From JANSYA01 sp965243385 (GTDB lineage Bacteria > Spirochaetota > Leptospiria > Leptospirales > Leptonemataceae), in assembly GCA_965243385.1 (NCBI GenBank), contig CBDEUV010000002.1, forward strand, positions 496,001 to 560,000: DNA of 64,000 nt, in the 5' to 3' direction. The number at the start of each line of letters is the position of its first letter. The first letter of the stretch is position 1. Of this stretch, positions 1 to 7,691 are shown piece after piece. The notes under the pieces are model-generated. The model was not told the DNA's origin. It saw only the letters and a list, made by a program, of their open reading frames with translations, and made no database searches. The translations under genes were made by a program, and so were the position numbers.

Positions 1-633
1 TTTTTAATTTCTGTTTCTCGAATGTTACTGGGAGTGCACTTCCCGATGGACCTGTTACTCGGCTGGACCGCGGGCGCTCTGTTCTTGATCGCCTTCTGGA
101 AACTCGAACCCCGCTTCGAAAGCTGGTTTCGCGGCCAGAGTTTCGGCGGGCAAATCGGAAGCAGCCTGGGAATTTCACTGGGGCTGCTCGCGCTGGCGAT
201 CGTCTACGGCAAATTCCTGGCCGGCGCGATCGCTCTCGATCCGGCGTTCTTCGAAAACGCCGCGGCGGACCAGCCCGAGAAAACCATCGCGCCCTTCAGT
301 CTCAAATCTCCGGTCAGCTTCGCGGCGGTGATCGGCGGCATGGGCGTCGGTTCCGCTCTGATGCTGCGCGGAGCAAATTTCAGTTCCGGCGGTCCGGCCG
401 GCAAACGCACGTTGCGTTATATTATCGGCCTTCTGGGCGTATTCGCGATCTACTCGCTGGGGACCTTCGCGCCGGAGTCCCTGGGCGAAGCGCTCTACCT
501 GGGACTGCGTTATTTGCGTTATTTCGCCATGATGCTCTGGGCTATCTGGCTGGCTCCGCTGCTGTTTATCAAGATCGGTCTCGCCGACGAACTCAAGGCG
601 GCGGGCGGAGCCGACGCCCGGCCGGGCGCGTGA
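1..633 (+). CDS. PAP2-superfamily membrane phosphatase, C-terminal part
   Basis: The reading frame is already open at base 1 and continues in frame through the ATG at 22, so the true start lies upstream of the window. The first visible residues give a serine-arginine, then a histidine eight residues later and an aspartate four residues after that (SR...H...D). This is the third signature motif of PAP2 (phosphatidic acid phosphatase type 2) enzymes, which hydrolyse lipid phosphates or undecaprenyl pyrophosphate at the membrane. After it come several hydrophobic segments separated by short polar loops, in keeping with a polytopic inner-membrane protein with a C-terminal membrane extension. The two upstream PAP2 motifs cannot be seen, so the substrate is unknown. 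The next gene follows after 28 bp on the same strand. Confidence 0.7.
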   Translation, partial: FLISVSRMLLGVHFPMDLLLGWTAGALFLIAFWKLEPRFESWFRGQSFGGQIGSSLGISLGLLALAIVYGKFLAGAIALDPAFFENAAADQPEKTIAPFSLKSPVSFAAVIGGMGVGSALMLRGANFSSGGPAGKRTLRYIIGLLGVFAIYSLGTFAPESLGEALYLGLRYLRYFAMMLWAIWLAPLLFIKIGLADELKAAGGADARPGA

Positions 634-661
634 GCCGGCGCACGGACGGAGATTCGAATCT

Positions 662-1411
662 ATGAAAATCTTGTTTCGCAGAATAACCACCGGCGCGCCG
701 ACGCTTCGGTCGCGCCGGGGGAGCGGCGCCTTCCCTTCGCGGCCGGCGCAGGCGACGCTCGCGTTCGCGCTCGCGCTCACAACGCTCGCCCCGGCCTGCG
801 TTTCGATGCGCATCAGCAGCCCGCACGCGGACGGCCAGCCGGTCATCTTACAAAACGCCGCCGCGGAATGCCGGCCTGTAGACAGCTTCAATCAGTTTTA
901 TCTGCTCTTCGGCGTGGCACCGATTCGCACCATTCCCCAGGAACGCATGTTTCCCAAAACGGATCAGTCGTATCGGGTGACTGAAGAATTCAAATGGTAC
1001 GATATGGCGCTGAGCATCGTCGGCGGCGCCTTTCTTTCACTCACAAAAAACACGGTCACCGTTGAAGAATGCGACGGTCAGCCGGTCTTCGCTTCAGCCG
1101 CCCAGCGGGACGAGTATCTAAAACGAGAAGCCCGGACCAGGCAGGACGAGATCGGGAAGCGACTGGATGATTTCGTAAAAGCGCAATCGGAACAGCTTCC
1201 AGCCGCGCTGGTCCTGAAGAACGGGGAAATACTCGGCGGTCGGGTCAAAAGCATATCCGAAGAGGCGATCGTCCTGGAAGTCGTCGCAACGGACGGTGGC
1301 GAAAAAACCGGCAGCGAAAGCGAAACCAAAACGGAGAGCGGCTCCGAAAAATCGACGCGGGTCATCCAGCGCCGCGATATCGAAAAGATCGAATTCCGGA
1401 ACGACTCGTGA
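662..1411 (+). CDS. putative lipoprotein of unknown function
   Basis: The 249-residue product has a basic N-terminus, a hydrophobic stretch at about residues 31-45 and a relaxed spirochaete-style lipobox ending L-A-P-A-C, so it is probably an envelope lipoprotein. The mature part contains a short hydrophobic segment (around residues 115-128), a charged possibly coiled-coil region rich in K, E and R, and a Lys/Glu/Ser-rich low-complexity stretch near the C-terminus. I do not recognise a catalytic family. The stop codon overlaps the GTG start of the Nramp-like transporter (GTGA), so the two are probably cotranscribed and translationally coupled. Confidence 0.7.
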   Translation: MKILFRRITTGAPTLRSRRGSGAFPSRPAQATLAFALALTTLAPACVSMRISSPHADGQPVILQNAAAECRPVDSFNQFYLLFGVAPIRTIPQERMFPKTDQSYRVTEEFKWYDMALSIVGGAFLSLTKNTVTVEECDGQPVFASAAQRDEYLKREARTRQDEIGKRLDDFVKAQSEQLPAALVLKNGEILGGRVKSISEEAIVLEVVATDGGEKTGSESETKTESGSEKSTRVIQRRDIEKIEFRNDS

Positions 1412-2724
1412 AGCCCGCTGCCGCGCCCGGGGAAGCGGGAAGCGCCGTGCGATGGAGCGCGTTAAGCGCTTTCGCGGCGGTATTCATTCCCGGTCTGCTC
1501 GTGGCCGCGACCGGCATCGGCGCGGGCGATCTGATTACGGCGGCGCTCGCCGGTATTCGCACAGGCGTGGACTTGCTGTGGGCCGTCGCCATCGGAGCGC
1601 TCTTAAAATGCGCGCTCACTGAAGGACTGGCCCGATTTCAGCTCGCCACCGATCGGAGCCTGCTGGAAGGCTGGGTGCGGCATCTGGGCTTCTGGATCCG
1701 TCCGGTGTTTTTATCGTACTTTATCGCCTGGTCCTTCGTGGTCGCGGGAGCCCTGATGAACGCCTGCGGCGTCGCGGGCACGGCGATCTATCCGCTGCAC
1801 GCAGACTCTGCGATTTCTAAAATCATCTGGGGACTGATCCATTCCGCGGCGGCCTGCGCTTTGATCTGGCTCGGCGGCCTGCGGCTCTTCGAAGGCGTCA
1901 TGTCGGCGGCGGTCTTCGTTATGTTCTTCGCGGTGCTCGCCGGCGCGGCGCTGCTGCGTCCCGATATGGAAGCGATCGCGCGCGGCTTATTCGTTCCGGG
2001 GCTCCGCGAAGCCGGGGATGTGCTCTGGGTTTTCGCGCTGGTGGGCGGCGTCGGCGGCACGGTTACGATATTGTCGTACGGCTACTGGATTCGCGAACAC
2101 GGCCGCCAGGGCGCCGCGGGACTGCGCAAATCGCGCATCGATTTAACGGTCGCCTACGTTCTGACCGCGCTCTTCAGCATCGCGATGATCGCACTGGCGG
2201 ATCGCCTGGCCGTGGAATTCCAGGACGGCGGCTCAAAGATCCAGCTGCCTCTGCTGCTGGCGGCGGAACTGCGGGCTGCGATCGGGCCCATCGGCGAAAC
2301 GGTGTTTTTATACGGCTTCTGGGCGGCGGTGTTTTCCAGCATGCTCGGGGTCTGGCAGTCGGCCCCCTATCTCTTTGCGGATTTCGCACGGCTCTGGAAA
2401 GCGTCCTCCGGGTCGACGCCGCAAACGATGACCCAGGCCGGAGATTTACGCGCCTCACACGGCTATCGCCTGTATCTGCTGGCGCTCGCGACCCTGCCGG
2501 CGATCACGCTCTTTTTGCGCCTGGAAATCGTACAGCTGACGTACGCGGTGCTCGGCGCGTTTTTTATGCCGATGCTGGCGGGCACCCTGCTCTATTTGAA
2601 CAATCGCCGCGAGCTCGTGGGCGAATTTCGCAATAGAGTCTTCGCGAATCTGACGCTCGCAGCGACGCTGTGCCTCTTCGCCTTTCTCGGAGCCCGGCAG
2701 CTCTTAAAGCTGGCCGGGCTTTGA
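1408..2724 (+). CDS. Nramp-family divalent metal transporter (divergent)
   Basis: A 438-residue polytopic membrane protein with about eleven hydrophobic segments and the Nramp/APC-type layout. It starts at a GTG that overlaps the upstream stop (GTGA). Classical Nramp proteins carry DPGN in TM1 and MPH in TM6 as metal ligands. Here the TM1 position reads A-T-G-I-G-A-G-D-L (residues 34-42), and the TM6 region reads S-Y-G-Y-W followed by I-R-E (about residues 223-230), so both canonical ligand motifs are replaced. Other Nramp-related proteins (Nramp-related Mg transporters and uncharacterised bacterial branches) also vary here, so Mn/Fe transport should not be assumed. It ends 50 bp before a convergent gene. 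Confidence 0.65.
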   Translation: MKPAAAPGEAGSAVRWSALSAFAAVFIPGLLVAATGIGAGDLITAALAGIRTGVDLLWAVAIGALLKCALTEGLARFQLATDRSLLEGWVRHLGFWIRPVFLSYFIAWSFVVAGALMNACGVAGTAIYPLHADSAISKIIWGLIHSAAACALIWLGGLRLFEGVMSAAVFVMFFAVLAGAALLRPDMEAIARGLFVPGLREAGDVLWVFALVGGVGGTVTILSYGYWIREHGRQGAAGLRKSRIDLTVAYVLTALFSIAMIALADRLAVEFQDGGSKIQLPLLLAAELRAAIGPIGETVFLYGFWAAVFSSMLGVWQSAPYLFADFARLWKASSGSTPQTMTQAGDLRASHGYRLYLLALATLPAITLFLRLEIVQLTYAVLGAFFMPMLAGTLLYLNNRRELVGEFRNRVFANLTLAATLCLFAFLGARQLLKLAGL

Positions 2725-2774
2725 AACTCAGCCCCCCACCCACGCAAAAAAAAGCAGGCGCGCCGGTTGCTATT

Positions 2775-4775
2775 TTAATCCGTCGTCTCTCGATCCACGA
2801 ATTCGCTCCATGCTTCGTTCGCACCGGTAGCCCGCTGCGCCCGGAGCAGATTCTTCATGCGTCGTTCGTGACGCAGCTGTTCCAGGGTAAAGAGCGCGCA
2901 GCGCATGCGCATCGCGTCCATGGATTCCTGGCGCACGCAGTTTTCCATGATGGGTAAGAAGCGCTCCTCCCACTGATGCAACGCCAGACTGCCGAGCGCT
3001 TCGTACCGCAGGCGCCGGGGAAAGCTCCGGTCGTTGAATTTCTCCAGCAGAAAGCTATTCACTTCGACCGTATCCATAAAGCGGGTCGAATTTAACGCCA
3101 GCTGCTGCAGACCGAAATCATCCAACGAAAGCGCGTCTTTGACGATCGACATCAGTTTCGGATCCCCGCTATTGCCGACGTATTCCAGGACCGTCTGCCG
3201 CTGCTCGTCGCTCTTCGCGGCCCGCCATTCGTCCAGAATCCACTGCCGTAGTTTTTCATTCGGTCGGTTGCGCTGCGCGCTGCTGAGGGCGAGCGCCGCG
3301 CGACTGCTGAGATCGGGATCGTCCCCGGCGTAGGCGTCTTGCAACATTGAAATGGCCTCAGGCGTCGCCGGCTCGTCCATGAGGGTGAAGGCGTCGATGA
3401 CGCTGCCGCGCGCTTCGGGGTCCAGATCCTCATCGCCGAACAGGCCCATTAATTCTTGCTGGGCCGCCGGCGAACCGGAAAAACTGAGCGCGCCCATGAC
3501 CATCTGATAGCGGTGATCTTCACCGGCGTACTGCCGGGCCGCGCGGGCCGCGTCCGCCCCGACCGCGGGGTTCGCCCGCACGGAAACTGCCAGCGTATTA
3601 AAAATCTCGGTACGCTCTTCGCCGTCCATATCCGCCGTGACCGCGGTCAGCCGGGGCTTGATTTCCTTCCAGGGTTTCGGTTTCGTGCGTTCCGGAATCT
3701 CCACTTCTGAATCGGAAAGATAGCTTTCCACGTCGTAGATATCGCCGGGAATCACGAAGCGTTCCAGATCCGCCTCCGTATAAACGGAAGACGATACATC
3801 GTTTAGATTATAAACATACTGCAGAGAGGAATCGACCTGGAAGTCGGAGGCTCCCATTCGAAATTCGTCCGTGCCGGCGCTGCCGCTGAATACGCCGTGT
3901 TGAATTTTCCAGACGATCTTGTGTTCGGATTTCTGAATTTTAATCGGCGTCAGACTGTCTTCATAATTCGCTTTCGCCAGATCGTAGCGCAGATCTTCGC
4001 CCGACGCTTCTTCGTCGACCAGCAAACTGAGCGCCGCGGCGTAGAGCCCCTGAGTATCGGTTCCCCGCACCGCGAAGACGGCGGTGCGTACCGCCTCTTC
4101 GCCGAATCCGAACAGCGAAGAAAGCCAGGATCCGCCGGCGGACTCCGCACGGGGACGGGCGCCCGGCGCGGGCAGAGGTTGCAGCCAGGTGGAAATCACG
4201 TCACGGATGATCCCCTGCTCCGTTCGGTCCGGGTTCTCGCGGTCGAATCGTAAAAACAGCGGCTGTCCGGACCGATCGATTTGCAGATGGGCGAGATAGG
4301 CGGGCGCGGAACCCGGATTGCGGCCTCTGGCCGGCAGATCTTCCGCATCGATGCCCAGGGTTTTATCCAGGCGGACATGCATGATCAGGTCGAGACGACC
4401 GTCGCGCGCCCGCACGACATGCGGCGTTACCAGGCCGCCGAGCTCCAGGTCTACCATCGTTTCGCCCTGGATCATCGCGTCCAGACTCCGGGTAAAGCTG
4501 TATTCATAAGCCTTTCCCGGGATCATGCGATATTCCAGCAGCTCGCCGGCCGTTTCCGCAAAACCGCCGTCGAAAGCTTCGTCGTAATCGTAGCCGCCCA
4601 TTTCGCGGGCCAGGTCGTCGACCCCGGCTCCGGATTGCGGCCTTCCCGGCGCCTGGCTCAGGCTCACATAGAGCGCAGTCCCCAGCACCAGGATGCTCGC
4701 TCCAACGACCGCCGCCCACAGACCAGGGCGTCGCGACGTCCCCTTTCCAGTTGAACTGATTTTTTTAGCGTTCAT
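2775..4775 (-). CDS. membrane-anchored vitellogenin-N-like / HEAT-repeat protein
   Basis: The 666-residue product has an N-terminal hydrophobic anchor (about residues 17-40) and no lipobox, so it is predicted to face the periplasm. Residues about 78-200 resemble the N-terminal beta-barrel of the large lipid transfer protein family (vitellogenin, MTP, apoB). They show a G-K-A-Y-E-Y opening, alternating strands and the closing run N-P-D-R-T-E-Q-G-I-I-R-D-V, comparable to the 'p..vrNikrGIl..lq' element of vitellogenins. Residues about 410-640 are helical repeats of roughly 30-40 residues (HEAT-like), matching the superhelix position in that family. If correct, the protein would bind or move lipid across the periplasm. 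No clear Shine-Dalgarno precedes the ATG. The family call is by eye and could instead be a generic HEAT-repeat protein. Confidence 0.5.
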   Translation of the reverse strand: MNAKKISSTGKGTSRRPGLWAAVVGASILVLGTALYVSLSQAPGRPQSGAGVDDLAREMGGYDYDEAFDGGFAETAGELLEYRMIPGKAYEYSFTRSLDAMIQGETMVDLELGGLVTPHVVRARDGRLDLIMHVRLDKTLGIDAEDLPARGRNPGSAPAYLAHLQIDRSGQPLFLRFDRENPDRTEQGIIRDVISTWLQPLPAPGARPRAESAGGSWLSSLFGFGEEAVRTAVFAVRGTDTQGLYAAALSLLVDEEASGEDLRYDLAKANYEDSLTPIKIQKSEHKIVWKIQHGVFSGSAGTDEFRMGASDFQVDSSLQYVYNLNDVSSSVYTEADLERFVIPGDIYDVESYLSDSEVEIPERTKPKPWKEIKPRLTAVTADMDGEERTEIFNTLAVSVRANPAVGADAARAARQYAGEDHRYQMVMGALSFSGSPAAQQELMGLFGDEDLDPEARGSVIDAFTLMDEPATPEAISMLQDAYAGDDPDLSSRAALALSSAQRNRPNEKLRQWILDEWRAAKSDEQRQTVLEYVGNSGDPKLMSIVKDALSLDDFGLQQLALNSTRFMDTVEVNSFLLEKFNDRSFPRRLRYEALGSLALHQWEERFLPIMENCVRQESMDAMRMRCALFTLEQLRHERRMKNLLRAQRATGANEAWSEFVDRETTD

Positions 4776-4930
4776 TCGATTGTACCAAATAGTGCGTGAA
4801 TTTGATTTAGAAATTATTTCGGCCCCGCATCAGCGCGATGGGGCTTCTGGAATTCAGATGATTTCAGTTTTTTGCCCTGCGCGGGCAGAGCCGGCTATCG
4901 CGTAGCCGACCCTGCCGCACTTCGTACGCT

Positions 4931-6055
4931 TTATCGCATCATCATGCGCGCATCGCGCAGTTGATGATGGCCGCCGCCACCTCCGCCGCCGCGATAGCCG
5001 CCCGAACTGCCTCCAGAGCCTCCGGAGCTGCCAGAGCTACCGGAGCTGCTGGAACCGCCGGATTTTTTTTCTTCGCACTTGAAGCTACCATTGGTGATAT
5101 TCTTGAGCGGAATCCGACAGATCGTCTTGTCTTTGTTGATATTCAGGGCTCCGTTCATTTTATGCAGCACTTTGTAGATCCAGCGCTTCCATTTGCCGAA
5201 GACATAGTACTTCCGGCGATCGACGAATGCGTAGACTTCGCCGCTTAACGCCTTCAGGCTCGCGACGGCTTTAAAGGCGAAAGATTTGTCGCCCAGAATC
5301 TGCAGAATGCCTTTCACGCCGGCCGCGCCCTGGATCAGATTTAATTTCACGCCGACGCCGCCGCGCAATACGTAGATATTCGGGCCGCCCTCGGCGTAGG
5401 CCGACGCGGACGCGCTCGGCTTTAACTCGGCGTCCACTCCGAGTTTCTTCAGATCGAATCCGAATTTCGGCTCGACGCCGAATCCGCCGGAGGCGCCGAA
5501 ACGAATTCCGAAGGGAACCGGGCCGACCATAAAGGTGATTTTGGCGATGTCTTTGCGCTTGTACTTATACGAGCGAAAGGGTTTCCATTCTTTCTTTACC
5601 GAACTGCCCGTAACGCTCTGCGGAGCGGGATGCAGTTTATCGACCAGGGTGACGCCGAAAATTCGGAAATTAGAACGCAGCTCCCAGTTCTTTCTTTTAT
5701 TTACGTCGACTCCCGACGGGACGTTGTATTCGCGACCCGCAATCTTCATTTTTTTCTTTTTGTAGCTACCGTAATTCCCCAGCTCGATTTTGCCCTCTGC
5801 CAGATAGGGAGTGTTCTTTTTAAAGAGACGCGCACCGAAAGCGGCCATCGCGCCGATGTGCGATTTTTCGTTACTGGTGGTGAAGGCGTCTTTGGTATCC
5901 AGCTCATAGATGATCCGGGCCGCGAAAGAATTTCCGCCGATTCTGGTTTCTTTCGGAGCCGCCGCGAGCGACGTCCCGCCGAATAGAAAGGCCGCACTTA
6001 TCAGGAGAGCGATCGAGTTATTTCGAATCCTCTCACAATGCTCTGTAATTCGCAT
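4931..6055 (-). CDS. secreted protein with Gly/Ser-rich tail, unknown function
   Basis: I start this gene at the ATG at 6055 because a good Shine-Dalgarno (GAGGAAAC) sits just upstream; the longer open frame to 6145 lacks one. The 374-residue product has a signal peptide (basic start, hydrophobic core, A-A-A-P cleavage region around residue 33). The middle is rich in lysine, aromatic residues and glycine, with alternating patterns suggesting beta strands. The last 45 residues are low complexity: a Ser/Gly run, a Gly run, two His and a terminal M-M-M-R. I do not recognise the family. A surface or outer-membrane-associated role is possible. The next minus-strand gene begins 155 bp downstream. 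Confidence 0.55.
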   Translation of the reverse strand: MRITEHCERIRNNSIALLISAAFLFGGTSLAAAPKETRIGGNSFAARIIYELDTKDAFTTSNEKSHIGAMAAFGARLFKKNTPYLAEGKIELGNYGSYKKKKMKIAGREYNVPSGVDVNKRKNWELRSNFRIFGVTLVDKLHPAPQSVTGSSVKKEWKPFRSYKYKRKDIAKITFMVGPVPFGIRFGASGGFGVEPKFGFDLKKLGVDAELKPSASASAYAEGGPNIYVLRGGVGVKLNLIQGAAGVKGILQILGDKSFAFKAVASLKALSGEVYAFVDRRKYYVFGKWKRWIYKVLHKMNGALNINKDKTICRIPLKNITNGSFKCEEKKSGGSSSSGSSGSSGGSGGSSGGYRGGGGGGGHHQLRDARMMMR

Positions 6056-6475
6056 GTTTTTGTTTCCTCGTCTGTAATTTGAGTATCCATCGCGCCAGAC
6101 GACCGCCTGGGTCGCGCGCAGACGAACGCACATTGCAATAGCCATGCCGCTCGCATGGACGCCGGAAAAAAAACACGCAAACGCAAAGGTACGCGGCCAG
6201 CTCGGCCGCGTTTCCCGGAAAAAACCCTTATAGAGGAAGGCCTGGCGGAAAACCGGTGGAGGATTCGGCGCACATTCGCCAGGGATGGATGCGGATTCGC
6301 CCGACGAGAGTCGCGCGCAGGTGCCCGGGCCCGCGAATCTGATGGCGATACTACGGTCCCGGATTGGACATGACGAAAACTCGTCGGCGGAATCTCGTCG
6401 CTGTCAGGATGTCGAAATCACCGCGGCGCCCCGGGCCATGCAGAATTCATAGCACGGCGGGGGCGGTGGAGATGC
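6056..6475. other. intergenic, no supported gene
   Basis: About 420 bp between two minus-strand genes. It contains the ribosome binding site of the downstream gene (GAGGAAAC close to 6061-6070, minus strand). Open frames here have Arg-rich composition typical of antisense or non-coding frames in GC-rich DNA. I see no convincing promoter, terminator or RNA. Confidence 0.4.
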
Positions 6476-7138
6476 CTAAACTTTCTTCAACAGTTCCTGC
6501 GCGTCGTCGCAGAATTTTTGCCGCAGAATCTTTGTCTTCGGTTCTTCGGGGCTGGCCAGAACTTCTTCCAGCAGCTTCTTCGCATCATCCTTCTTGCCTT
6601 TGGCAATCAGCAGATCCGCCAGGTAAGTCTTATTGAATCCGAAGTCCGGTGCGATCTTCACGGCCTTTTCCAGGCAATCCAGGGCCTTTTTGTGATCGCC
6701 GGAGCCGACCGGCCAGCCGGGAGCCTGGTGGTAGAAGCGGCCCATCAGCCGCAGCGGGCCGGCGTGAAAATAGTTTTCGTCCAGTTCGATGGCCCGCTTG
6801 CCGTGCTTTTCGATGGGCCCCAGGTAGAATAGGCTCGACATCATTCCGCGCATTAGCCCGTGGTTGCCCATATTCGAAGCATACCACATGTGCGCCGCCA
6901 CTGAATCCGGCGCCGCTTCCACGGCTTTTTTTCCGATTTCGACGCCCTCGGCGTAGATTTTCTCTTTTTCGGCCGCATCGCTCGCGTAGTCGCCGAGCCA
7001 GAAGAGCACTTCCGTCAATTTGGGCAGAGCCCCGGCCGCATCGCTTTCGGCCGCCTGTTCCAGGATTTCACGCGCTTTATTCAGATTTCCGGGATAATCG
7101 AGTTCCCGGTCGTCGATCAGTTGTTGTGCCTCTTCCAT
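6476..7138 (-). CDS. TPR-like helical repeat protein
   Basis: The product is about 220 residues and almost entirely helical, with paired 34-residue-like repeats (for example a block ending A-V-E-A-A-P and another ending A-V-K-I-A-P-D-F-G), the TPR pattern. The style resembles TRAP-transporter TatT-like or RMD1-like TPR proteins seen in spirochaetes, but no specific partner can be named. I prefer the ATG at 7138, preceded by a GGTGAG-type site; the frame stays open to an ATG at 7219, but that extension lacks a ribosome site and has weak coding character. No signal peptide is seen from the preferred start, suggesting a cytoplasmic scaffold. Confidence 0.6.
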   Translation of the reverse strand: MEEAQQLIDDRELDYPGNLNKAREILEQAAESDAAGALPKLTEVLFWLGDYASDAAEKEKIYAEGVEIGKKAVEAAPDSVAAHMWYASNMGNHGLMRGMMSSLFYLGPIEKHGKRAIELDENYFHAGPLRLMGRFYHQAPGWPVGSGDHKKALDCLEKAVKIAPDFGFNKTYLADLLIAKGKKDDAKKLLEEVLASPEEPKTKILRQKFCDDAQELLKKV

Positions 7139-7278
7139 GTAATTGCTCACCGCCTGTTGGTTAGAATTCCGGGTGAAATGCCGGATAATCTGGAAGCCGC
7201 AGGGAATCATATTCCGCATACGAGGCGAGAACTTTTTGGAACTGCGGACGGCAATCCGGACTGAAAGCGGATGCGCGC

Positions 7279-7599
7279 TCAGGACTGTACGTTAAAGACT
7301 TTGTCCAGTCCGGCGATGTGCAGAATCTTTTGAATGGCCTCGCCGGGCTGCACGATCACGAGCTCCCGGCCGCCGGCCTGCAGCTTGCGATTGAGCGTAA
7401 TCAACAGCCCCATGCCGGAGGAATCGATGAACGAGAGGCCCTTGATATTAAAATGAATGTTCTTACGATCCTGCTCGACGATTTTAATGAATTCGTCGCG
7501 GAATTGCTCGACGTTATGCAGAACGAGCTTGCCTTTCAGATTCAGGATCCGATGGTCGCTACGCTCTTCCACGCTGTAGTCGAGTTCTTCATCTTTCAC
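7279..7599 (-). CDS. STAS-domain anti-sigma factor antagonist
   Basis: A 106-residue single-domain STAS protein of SpoIIAA/RsbV type. The phosphorylation loop reads F-I-D-S-S-G-M-G (Asp59, Ser60, Ser61), retaining the serine phosphorylated by anti-sigma kinases in this family. It begins with GTG preceded by GGAAAGG. It lies 92 bp downstream of a SpoIIE-type phosphatase on the same strand, the usual partner that dephosphorylates such antagonists. By family knowledge it would release a sigma factor or other target from an anti-sigma kinase. No kinase is encoded next to it. Confidence 0.88.
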   Translation of the reverse strand: MKDEELDYSVEERSDHRILNLKGKLVLHNVEQFRDEFIKIVEQDRKNIHFNIKGLSFIDSSGMGLLITLNRKLQAGGRELVIVQPGEAIQKILHIAGLDKVFNVQS

Positions 7600-7691
7600 G
7601 AGAGACCTTTCCGTGGGATTCCGGCGTGGCGCAATACTTTTTGCCCGCCGACCGGAAAAACGGCCTCTCCCGAACGCTGCGACCGGCCGCT

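Noticed and set aside
4860..4900. Small hairpin (TGCCC/GGGCA) near 4872-4886 as a terminator
   Set aside because: Only 5 bp; the T-run lies before it on the plus strand and there is no T-run after it on either strand.
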